Shown piece after piece: positions 54,743 through 64,000 of a DNA stretch of 64,000 nucleotides. Origin of the DNA: Conchocele bisecta. Its lineage: Eukaryota; Mollusca; Bivalvia; Lucinida; Thyasiridae. Numbering within the stretch: position 1 is the stretch's first letter; every line of letters begins with the position of its first letter. Position numbers and translations under genes: made by a program. The stretch is from positions 8,444,899-8,508,898 of the forward strand of contig CM055275.1 in assembly GCA_029237695.1 (NCBI GenBank), given 5' to 3'. Below the pieces are notes generated by a model. The model saw only the letters and a program-made list of their open reading frames with translations. It was not told where the DNA came from and ran no database searches.

Positions 54743-55500
54743 AAAAAGCGCCGACTATAGTCGCGCCTCTGCTAAAGCAGGCGCGACAAAAATAAAGGTG
54801 CAAGTGTGAAATGTCATGAAAATATTCCAAAGTGTTTGATTGACAGAAAATCGATCTGCGAGAAAACAAAAATGAAATGAATGTGTTAAAATGTCCCAGC
54901 AACAGCTAATGTCATATAGGAAGGGGATCTCAGTTTAAAGTCTCATCTGACAGACCAGTGAGATGGAAATACAACAAAAGTATTATTCATGCATGCTCTA
55001 TGGTAGGTTTTGAACTCAGTATTCTACACGTGTGAAAACAAAGGGGAATAACTAGAACATTAATAAGGCAAGAGTTGTCATTTTTGCACGAGACACACAC
55101 CTGCGCATCATGGTCAATGCATGTGTTAAGTTTCATGAAAGTATGCCAAGGTGTATTCAAAGTATGGCCTGGACACGAAAAGCAACACAGCGGTGTAACA
55201 GTGATAAATCCACTTTTGTCTGTGGGATACAATTATAACATATCACAATACAGGGTAGGTCAACAGACCGACATCTACATCACGACAAAACACGCTATGC
55301 ATTTATAATAGTTACAGTAGGTATCGTTTACTGCACATCTAGCCAAACACTCAGGTTGAATCAGTTTGCACAATTAGGGGGCACGAGGGGTAGTAGCTGT
55401 GCACATATACATGTACTTTTAAAGATGTTTTTTATTTTAGTTATGCTAAATATTAAAGAGAAACTAATCATTCATTTAATGTCCAACACTGTATTGTATA
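54742..55500. other. No gene seen
   Basis: Unique-looking A/T-rich DNA; small ORFs on both strands lack domains. Confidence 0.45.
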
Positions 55501-55504
55501 GTAA

Positions 55505-55640
55505 TAAAACATGTAAACTAGACATTATGTTTGCAAAACATGGATATGACCCCGTAGCATACTGGACTGGAATCGGAGAAACTCTTACAAACATATTGAC
55601 TTTTCGACGTAAATGTACACAGACGGATTGAGAGACAGAC
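55505..55640 (+). repeat. Dispersed repeat; further copies at 55880 (inverted) and 62600
   Basis: ATATGACCCCGTAGCATACT and GGAGAAACTCTTACAAACAT phrases recur in inverse form at 55880-55955 and directly at 62605-62700. Confidence 0.7.
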
Positions 55641-55879
55641 GTATGGACGGACGGAAAGCCATACGGAAACTCACGAGCAATGCATAGGGGGCATAACAAT
55701 GACTTTGTATTTGAATGACTTTAATGAGCCATGAGAAAGTATGGATGGGCAATTGTACAGAAATAGTATATACCCCTTAGTATATCATGTATGCGGTGTA
55801 TATAACAATCGAGGTAAATATATTGTGCTGCTCTTGTGGTTCCGTACGTCGCACGTCCGACCATGTACATTTACTTCAA

Positions 55880-55955
55880 AAGATTTGTAATAGCTTCTCC
55901 AGTTAGAGTCCAATATGCCACGGGGGCATATCCATGTTTTACAAACATAATGTCT
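55880..55955 (-). repeat. Inverted copy of the 55505 dispersed repeat
   Basis: AGCTTCTCCAGTTAGAGTCC and GGGGCATATCCATGTTTTAC are inverse matches to 55505-55640. Confidence 0.65.
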
Positions 55956-55995
55956 AGTTAATTATTGCTTCACTTTATACATTTAGATTACATAC

Positions 55996-56092
55996 CATTG
56001 ATATTTGTCTTCTTACTGCCATTGGTTTTGGATATCGGTTGTTTCCGTTTCTTTGACCGGGATGTTTTCAGTGTTCCTTTTTCGCATGTGAC
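55996..56092 (-). CDS. DUF7869-like gene, basic exon
   Basis: Minus strand TTTAACCAG|GTC and AATG|GTATGT bound a 97-bp open stretch in phase with the exon at 57017-57619. It encodes LKTSRSKKRKQPISK and neighbours, very Lys/Arg-rich, and could be a nuclear localisation signal. Found by splice signals and phase; no homology support. Confidence 0.5.
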
Positions 56093-56439
56093 CTGGTTAA
56101 AAATATAAATATGAACTGTACAGGCCTCCATATGTAAAACATATTTGTTATTCTAAATGCGACGTAGGACACATAACATTTGTAGTAACCAGTCTAGCTC
56201 CTGATGTGCTAGCACATGCAGCCTGATGATGTTCAATTGATTGGGACTTTATGTCAGGTCGACAATGTCGTATGCAGATGGGAATACACAAGTAAAAGGA
56301 GTACTAGTACAACAAAAATACAATAAAAACTTTCGGCTATGAATGACAGTGTCAGGCAACCATACTGCACCATATCATTTGGGTCCAGGTTAGTATCCCT
56401 GTATGATTCACTGCAAAAATATGAAACAAGAGGCCCAAA

Positions 56440-56835
56440 TTGGGGGTGCCCTCCCCCCCCCCACCCGAGTCGAACTTCACAATGTGGGAAAATGTTCAAA
56501 GTTGTCAAGGTCAAAAGGTCAAGGTCATATTAAGGGCAGCATGCGTGTGTGGCATTTGTTCACAAGTATGCCGTGTTGAAATATTTAAGTAATCCTTCAG
56601 GGAATATAGAAGTTATGACAGAATTGATACACTCAGGTAAACTTCTTAATGTGGGTAAAGTTCAATGTTGTCAAGTTCAAAGTTGTCAATGTCAAAAGGT
56701 CAAAGTCATATTAAGGGCAGCATGGATGTGTGGCATATGCGTTGAAATATTTAAGTAATCCTTCAAGGGATATAGAAGTTATAACAAAATTTAAAAACTC
56801 TGGCAAACTATTTAATGTGCCGGACACACGGAAAC
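56440..56835 (+). repeat. Imperfect triplicate (~140 bp)
   Basis: AATATTTAAGTAATCCTTCA, GAAGTTATAACAAAATT-like and AGGTCAAGGTCATATTAAGG phrases repeat at about 56500, 56640 and 56750. Confidence 0.65.
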
Positions 56836-57016
56836 ATGGACTCGCAGTCACTATATGTCTCCGCCTCTACCGAAACCGGAGGCATAAAACAGAAATTATA
56901 AGAAATACCCAAGCTTTAAGTTTGTGACAGACGGAACAGGATGGGACGGACGCCAGTAACACAATATGCTACCCTCACCATTCGGTTAGTTGGGCGCATA
57001 AAAACAAATTATTTAC

Positions 57017-57619
57017 CTCAGGAATGGCAGTTTCCTTTTCTAGCCTCTGTTGCAGTTCTGCGTCCAGAGCACTTGCAGTTAATCTTTTTCTTCGTTGTGC
57101 AGGCTGCTTAGGTAGGGAATTGATCCATGTTGTGGCATGTGGTTTGTAACTGTAATTGTCTAAAAACTTAATCCACCAATCAAATTTTGAAATAGTAGAA
57201 AACATGTTATGTATTGCGTAAATTTGCTTCTTCAGTTTTGGAACATTGTCTGTGAATTTAGTGAATTCTGGTTTAAGAATTTTCGGTCGTCCTTGGGGAA
57301 TACTGCGGATAAATGATCCACGGCCATTTAAGAGAATCCACGGTGTGTGCTGCTGTCCTTTATATAAAACACTCACTTTCTTCCCATTTCGCATTACTTT
57401 ATAGTGCATTGGTGTAGACATATGTTTAACTGTGCAGAGGCTGCTGCTTATCCAGTTTTTAAAATCACATGCATCATTGATTGTTGTTGGGTTTGGCAGG
57501 AGGTTAAGAAGATCAGGGAGAGTTTCGGCATTGTTTTTATTTAATTGTCTTGAAATCCTGCTGAATCCAGCATTAATGTCTTTATGTGTGTGTCCAGAGT
57601 ATAAGAACGATAGATGCAC
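57017..57619 (-). CDS. DUF7869-like protein, main exon
   Basis: 201 codons, phase 0 at both ends, between TATTTTCAG|GTG and CCTGAG|GTAAAT. It begins VHLSFLYSGHTHKDINAGFS, where most relatives have GHTHEDID, followed by RISRQLNKNNAETLPDLLNL and a C-terminal WINSLPKQPAQRRKRLTAS. The GHTH(E)D motif and the preceding exon's ADNCFRENKN are typical of invertebrate proteins annotated as DUF7869, whose core looks like a transposase or nuclease fold. Function is unknown, and the family is often multi-copy. The change to HTHKDIN may affect activity. Confidence 0.8.
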
Positions 57620-57699
57620 CTGAAAATATACACATTGCCAATATGATTCATGTCTGTTATGCGGCTGTAACTTCTGAAAGCTCAAGTATACAAGAAAAA

Positions 57700-58160
57700 C
57701 ATAATTATTGCTAACTATTTACCGACAGCCTTGATAATAAATTGAAACACGAGTTCTCAGTGACCTTAACCATGGACACACATTGTGGCCAAATATCAGT
57801 ACAAGAGTTATCAGATGACAATGAAGCTCGCCTGTTGGCAGCCAAGAGTCATCGGTAGGGCTTATGATGCAACCAATCAACTAGATGTGTCGATAAGCAA
57901 GAGCAAATTTATAAATAATATTGCATTTCATTCAGACTCTGTACGTCACATCCAAGATGCCTTATGTACAGGTGTTCATCTTGTTTCGGTATTACTATAT
58001 ATGCAAGGCTTCCAACTCGGGCTGGACACGACCTCTTATGTAACAAATTCAGTGATTTATTAATGCAAACATAAATATTCTGGCAGACAGAGACATGTTC
58101 ATTTGAGAAGTATTGTTTTCTTGTTGAAATAACCTACTTAGGAAACAATTATGTAAGAAA
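57700..58160. other. Intronic, no exon seen
   Basis: Plus-strand ORF 57785-58063 lacks a domain and lies within the intron of the minus-strand gene. Confidence 0.4.
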
Positions 58161-58163
58161 TAT

Positions 58164-58265
58164 TGCGTGAGACGAGTCCGAGAGTGATCTTCAAAATGTG
58201 ATATTCCCGTCATTCACCTCGAGGTGAGGTATTCGCCTCGATATCACTCTCCGACTCGTCTTGCG
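58164..58265. mobile_element. Palindromic (MITE-like) element
   Basis: TGAGACGAGTCCGAGAGTGAT is matched by an inverse copy (ATCACTCTCCGACTCGTCT) around a CCTCGAGGTGAGG centre. A partial repeat of GAGACGACTCCGAGACTGAT follows. Confidence 0.75.
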
Positions 58266-58896
58266 CAATGAGACGACTCCGAGACTGATATTCAGGTGTA
58301 GCAGCATGCACATGTTACTGATCATGCAACCAAAGCATGACAAAATGTGTGCGTTGTAGTATCATATATACTGTTAATGTACGTACTTGTACAATATATT
58401 TAGACACAATAATAATATCCTAAATTATTGTGTGACATTGCATGCCGATGACGCCGTCCCCATAGATGTAGCCCATACAGTTTCCTAAGTCCTCTAAGCA
58501 ACAACGCAAGTAAATGGAGTAATTGTGATGTGACAAGTGAAGATACCCTGGAACCTTGATCAACATCAGAGCCATAGACACCATTCTCATAGTTGTAACA
58601 TGGGTCATATGTGGTGTACGCACGATTTACATATCTTTGAAAAGTCTTATTCACATCGACCTTCGGCCTCAGTGAATATGACATTCCTCAGGTCCATAAA
58701 TCTCGTATACACATAGAAACACAACTAGAAATGTGGCCCGTTACAAAACTTTCAAATAAATAAACTGACAGACGGACGTACGATCAGTAGTATTAATTGG
58801 AATGATGTATAGTTACTAAGAAATGCATGTGTGAAATATGAAGAAATTATAGGTTATTTGAGAAACTCTTAATAATTTTTTTTTCAAACAATCAAC

Positions 58897-59479
<583 letters not shown>

Positions 59480-59527
59480 GCGAAACCTATAGGGCACCGC
59501 TGTTTCACAATCAAATGGTGGCCTTAC

Positions 59528-59647
59528 CTCATTGAAAATTCCCTGTCGAAATAGTAGTTCCAAGAATGCCAGCACATACATGTATCTATTTTTATTTTCC
59601 CGAAAACAATTGTCCGCCTGTATATACAGCACTGGGGGGAGTCTTGC
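59528..59647 (-). CDS. DUF7869-like protein, exon
   Basis: 120 bp (40 codons), phase 0 at both ends, between CTTGCAG|GCA and AATGAG|GTAAGG. It encodes ARLPPVLYIQADNCFRENKN and LELLFRQGIFNE. The YIQADNC.RENKN motif is the hallmark of DUF7869-type proteins, with an Asp/Asn pair likely at the active-site position. It joins cleanly to the exon at 57619. Confidence 0.85.
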
Positions 59648-59659
59648 CTGCAAGATACA

Positions 59660-60910
59660 ATGGATAGTAAAGTGTGTGAGATTGTGCCTATTGAAATCGT
59701 TATTGCATTAGATGTTGGCCTTGGGCATGATTGTCATATATGTTGGTTACATAATGAGAATACGGACGATGGTAATCAAATATATGAAATTTAGCGTTAA
59801 CCTTGCAGAGATGAAAGGTATTTAAAAACTTTAAATGTTGACATACACATACAATCGGATGTCAGTGTGATTACTATGTTCAGCTCTGAGCTTGGATGCT
59901 TATCCAGCGTTGTGCCTCCTTGTTTTGCTTCAAGGTGATATTGGGTAACTATACCGGAACATGATAAGTTTGTAATAACATAAAGAAACACTGATGGATG
60001 TATCATTCAAGAACTTTAACACAAATTTTCAAGACATTTGGCCCTGATCTTGAGAACAGGTGCAGTATGCGCGAGCTATAGAATGAAAATAAACATAATG
60101 ACAAATAAATGTTATGAAGTCTCAAGCCATAAGTAAGTAATTTAAGTCTGAAACATTTACTTTCAACTAAATGGTGCACATGTATTATTTAGTTGCTTAT
60201 ATTTCATAACTACATGATATATATGACCATTCAAATGCGATGTAAAGTGTAAATCTCAACAGAAATGTGCCTCGGGTAGAGTGTATCCATGTTATTAATA
60301 TCGAATTATGCAATCTGGGTTATGCATTCACACATATTGGAAAGTGTCACATCAATGTATTACATTTTATCGCATTCTCATAACAAGTTTATAAGTTATG
60401 TTTGAAAATGGTTTGTTTCCAGCTACATAACTGTATTTTTACGGTACTGTAATTTTTTTATTGAAAACATATTTGGTTCCAAAAAATGTTGCCGTTGGAA
60501 CACGCCATTGCCAGTGGTACAACTAAAACAACACAAACTATTGATTTATCTTAACACCAAGGCTACAGAAATATCTCGGATTGTATTGTGACAAACATGT
60601 AGGATCAAGACAATTCACCTTGTTGGGCATTCAGTGGTTTATTTTCGAGTACTAATGAGTCCTGATTCAGATATGATTCATTATCACAATTAAATATGTT
60701 TACTTGTCATGTATCACATCATCAATGTATGTAGTATCATAGAAGTTATAACAAATGCCTACCAACAGACCCTAAGTATGTTAGCCTGTGACGCACAGTT
60801 TTAGGCGTTACATAATAACAAAAATACAGCTCAATTTAGGGACTTTTTTATTGAACTTCACTATATCATCTTCCGAAATATGGGGATAATAATGTGTTAT
60901 CATGATCAGA
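59660..60910. other. Intronic, no exon seen
   Basis: A/T-rich intron of the minus-strand gene; no repeat family stands out. Confidence 0.45.
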
Positions 60911-60915
60911 CTAAC

Positions 60916-61064
60916 CTGTAGATTGGCAATGTGTTGAAGTGCCTTTATTAGGACGTTCACCGTCAGGTTTGGATCATGTGGGTACTCTAACAGGTCAACA
61001 TAGGTTAAACATAAGTTGTGTCCATGACTCATTACACCAGTGACATGTGTACCCATTAAATCGG
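60916..61064 (-). CDS. DUF7869-like protein, exon
   Basis: The donor is CTACAG|GTTAGT at 60915. The acceptor is placed at ATCCAG|CC (61065), giving 149 bp entered in phase 1; the open frame continues further 5', so this end is less sure. It encodes HVTGVMSHGHNLCLTYVDLL and EYPHDPNLTVNVLIKALQHI. The YPHD.NLTVN motif lies just before the ADNC exon in DUF7869 proteins, and the phase-0 junction agrees. Exons further upstream probably lie beyond the window or were not recognised. Confidence 0.75.
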
Positions 61065-61255
61065 CTGGATTTATTGACATTTCATGTATTAAAGGCACTG
61101 TGTCCCCAATAGGTGTCACCAATCAACATACATGTACACGTACTTTCAAGCTAAGGATAGTGAATTACTTCTACATTGCAACCTCACTACAACAGTCACC
61201 TTTGTGATGACACAACACTGGCTGTTGTAGCAGGTGGCATTTGTAGGGAGGTTAA

Positions 61256-61672
61256 AGATACATGCCCACTCAGTAGGCACAAAATGTTCTTTATAGGAAG
61301 TAAATAAGTGTATATTGTGTCATTGTTACACCAGTTCTAAAACTTACGAGTGCACGCTATACAGGTATAATCACTTTATTTTATTGATAGTGACGCGCGG
61401 TGGTATCAGGCTATTTTCATATGCAAATGAGGCATGAACTTTTTTAATATTTATACTAATTAAATATGTCACCTGAAATAATAATATCTTCGACAGATCA
61501 TAAAGTATGATAATTGCACATAAAAAAATAAATACAGCGAATAAATAGTAATGTCCGTTAATTGTTTTAAGGAAACACGATTATCGGCCCTTAAATCAGT
61601 GTGGAAATTTATGTCTGATATAAAGTGTATAATAATGCCAATCAATAATTGGGGTAATGGTGAATGAATGTT
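61256..61672 (-). mobile_element. MITE, family C copy 4 (one end lost)
   Basis: TTAA at 61252-61255, then AGATACATGCCCACTCAGTA and the family interior in inverse order. It ends in GGTGAATGAATGTTTGG without the terminal repeat. Confidence 0.75.
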
Positions 61673-61824
61673 TGGTAACATTATATTCTGTACTTTCATA
61701 TTTTACAAAACGATTAATAGTCATACATTGTGCATTTTTGACATAACTAGAGTAAGTGAGCAGGTGCTCACGGATACTGCCGGTCGCCGCCTGTTCCTAC
61801 CACCACATTTGATATAGTCATAGA

Positions 61825-62095
61825 GAATAGTAGGTTAGTGCCGTGAAAGGGAAAAAATATCTAGTAAGGCTCAGGAAACGGGATGGGCGAGGCTCTGCCG
61901 AGCACATCCCGTTTCCGTGCCGCGCCAGATATTTTTTCCCATTCACAGCACTAATCTACTATTCTATTTATCCCGTCAACACCTACACATGGCTGTAAAA
62001 TGCAAAAATAGTATTGACTGGATATCAAAAATGTTTCACGGCACCGTGTTTCACGGCACATACTCACTGTGTTGACGGGATAAACTTGCCTTGAC
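61825..62095. mobile_element. Palindromic dispersed element, copy 2 (inverted)
   Basis: Same palindrome as 11030-11290 but in opposite orientation: GAGAATAGTAGGTTAGTGCC, a GGAAACGGGATGGGCGAGG centre, then GTGTTGACGGGATAAAC. Differences between copies are scattered single bases. Confidence 0.8.
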
Positions 62096-62400
62096 CTTAG
62101 GCATGAAAGCCGCATGTGTGGGCTATGGAATTGATAATATGAATGAAGATGAAGTATATAAAGTTTAAAGTCAATCGGACATACCATTGCAGAGATATTG
62201 TGTACTTAAAAACTTTAACGTAAATATTTAAAAAAAAATGTAACCTACACAAACCTTAAATTAATTTCTCATTGACCTTCGGCATGAAAGCCGCATGTGT
62301 GGATTTTCAAGTTTCAAGTCAATCTGACTTATGGACATGAAGGCATGGAATGAAAATATGGATGATGATAAGGAAGAATATGAAAAACTTTAACACAAAT
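62096..62400. repeat. Two-copy tandem repeat
   Basis: GGCATGAAAGCCGCATGTGT occurs at 62100 and 62281 with similar following sequence. Confidence 0.6.
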
Positions 62401-63344
62401 CTTATGGACGGACAAATGGACATACGTATGACGAGAACTATATATCACTCGACATACTTCATATACCAGGGGTATTATAATAAAGACCAGTTTGAGATCA
62501 TAATTCAAAATAAATAGCGAACATTTTTAAAAAATTGAACAATGAATATGTACAATAGAACATGGATTTAGTGTACTCCAAATCAATGAAACAATGTTTA
62601 ACATGACATTATGTTTGTAACACATGGATATGACCCCGTGGCATACTGGACTAACTGGAGAAACTCGTACTAACTTTTCGACATAAATGTACAAAGATGG
62701 ACGGACAGATGTATGGATAGACAGACGTATGGAACCTCAAGAGCAACGCAATATGCCCCCTTGCTATCGCTATCAAGGCAAAATTTGGAAATTCTAAATC
62801 GAAAAGGGGGAGATAATCCATGACCAGGGGTGAAATCAAAAATCCAAAAGAGCACACACCAAGTTTCAAGTCCCTACCTTTTACTTCTGACAAGAAACAT
62901 GACGTACGGACGTACGGTGGTGACTATGTACCACAAACATTTGTTCAAGGTACATACAAAAAGCAATGTATACATTACCTAAGAAGGACGACCGGTGAAG
63001 TGAGGCAGTCAGTCTTTGCCGAAAGAATAAAACAACATAAAGTTAATTGAAATATAGAATTTTGTTTACATGTTATCAGATATTATAAACATTTGGTATT
63101 CTCGTATCTTGTACATAAATGGTTGACCCAGATGGAGCATGTGTCATGATTAGCAGCTTATAATGAAATCCCTTGAATGAAGCAAAAATAAGAAAATGTG
63201 GCCTATCGGCACACGAATGCCCCCAGTGGCAGATTTCAAAAACTGGCGAAATTTCTTAATGTGCTGGATGGTCACACGGACATGCAGTCCAAACACTATA
63301 TGCCTCAGGCTCTACCAATAGATGTGACGAGGCAAGCATGTTTT
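62401..63344. other. Repeat remnants, no gene seen
   Basis: Includes a copy of the 55505 repeat at 62605-62700. An ORF at 62820-63050 has no domain. Confidence 0.45.
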
Positions 63345-63537
63345 TAGTAAAAAATATCACGCCTCATTTTCATATGAAAATATCCCGATATGATACCATC
63401 GCGAGTCACTATCAGTAAAATTAAATATTACTAAATGATTATATCTGTATAGCGAGCACTCGTAAATTAAGAACCGGTAGAATAGTGACACAGTTATACA
63501 TTTATTTAATTCCTATAAAGAACAGTTGAGTGGGCAC
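63345..63537 (+). mobile_element. MITE, family C copy 5 (partial)
   Basis: AAAAATATCACGCCTCATTT, CTATCAGTAAAATTAAATAT and the terminal GAACAGTTGAGTGGGCA match the right half of 8648-9084. Confidence 0.75.
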
Positions 63538-63954
63538 TCTATCTATTACTGTTTAAAAGCTGTACAAGTTAAACGGTTTGTAAATGACTTAAAAGGCTCA
63601 CATTGTTGCATTCTTGATAATATGTTCTGTTTGTCATGTAAACCAGTTTCAAAATTATGTTACAAAGTATTAAAGGAGACATGGAGTACCCAAGATTGGT
63701 TGATTATTATCTGCCAAAAACTTCGGGAACATATCAAGCCTGCTAAGACATTTGATAGTCAAAAGGTGTATTTATGGTACACATACAGTACATATTTTTT
63801 GTGTGGTCTTTTGTCACTGTGGCACCACGGACAAAACGTATTTACAGTGGTAGATCACCGCGGGCATAGCCTTCCTGTCCCCCGCGATCGCTGTTTCAGA
63901 CAGTGGGGTCGCAGTGACAGCATCCCCGGTCTATGCGATGTGCTGCCCTAACGT
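63538..63954 (+). CDS. Unassigned open frame near the window end
   Basis: An open frame of about 138 codons runs from the MITE end to a stop near 63951. It has several Cys and aromatic residues (CCILDNMFCLSCKPVSKLCY, YLWYTYSTYFLCGLL) but no family I recognise and no clear start or splice context. It may be an exon, an old transposon fragment or chance. Confidence 0.2.
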
Positions 63955-64000
63955 TATCACGGTGATTCGCCGTGATCGTTCACGGGGGATCACCGCGATT

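Noticed and set aside
53458..54902. Minus-strand ORFs of 94-152 codons
   Set aside because: They span the 176-bp satellite, each repeat giving the same peptide.
56975..57685. Treating the whole 236-codon minus ORF as a single-exon gene
   Set aside because: Splice signals at 57619 and 57017 and clean joining to the 59528-59647 exon show it is an internal exon with read-through ends.

Overview
The window is animal nuclear DNA, most likely from a bivalve mollusc. The reasons are intron-containing genes with GT/AG splice sites, very dense MITEs and satellites, dispersed repeats of a kind common in bivalve genomes, and a complete Polinton/Maverick. No bacterial or organellar features are seen. 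The species cannot be named from the sequence.

Layout. 1-7275 is a tandem array of a ~1.37 kb unit, interrupted by a 1.13 kb solo LTR. 7.5-15.2 kb holds MITEs, hairpins and the first two coding exons of a plus-strand gene (8179-8486 and 13457-13561). 15250-43922 is a 59-bp minisatellite (about 200 units) cut by a 17,015-bp Polinton at 17709-34723 with 361-bp terminal inverted repeats and a 5-6 bp target duplication. The third exon of the plus-strand gene lies at 46605-47108. The minisatellite and Polinton therefore sit inside one 33-kb intron of a host gene that resembles the DUF1647 (glycosyltransferase-like) family. 47-64 kb is repeat-rich and carries exons of a minus-strand gene of the DUF7869 type (61064 down to 55996, possibly to 52748), interrupted by a 0.58 kb (GACA)n microsatellite.

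The Polinton encodes protein-primed-type DNA polymerase B, a retroviral-like integrase, a packaging ATPase, major capsid (hexon-like), penton-like minor capsid, a coiled-coil fibre-like protein, a pVI-like membrane-active protein, and several small membrane proteins. No cysteine protease was recognised. Replication genes (PolB and a TIR-proximal small ORF) share one upstream motif ending TTATACTC exactly 6 nt before ATG. Four virion or late-type genes share a different A/T motif (AATTTTGAAAAAATTA on plus, AATTTTAAGAAAATTA on minus) 3-11 nt before ATG. This suggests a two-class expression programme. Most long genes are broken by several frameshifts. Because a neighbouring minisatellite stretch (36.5-40.1 kb) carries dense random indels typical of uncorrected long reads, some breaks may be assembly errors.

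The most interesting signals are the two promoter classes, a small palindrome (CCAATCGMGATTGG type) scattered through Polinton genes, a minisatellite unit that looks like an amplified pogo/Tigger-type transposon end, MITEs of one family ending 9-10 nt before two of the three splice acceptors of the host gene, and a three-level nested insertion at 44.5-46.6 kb.
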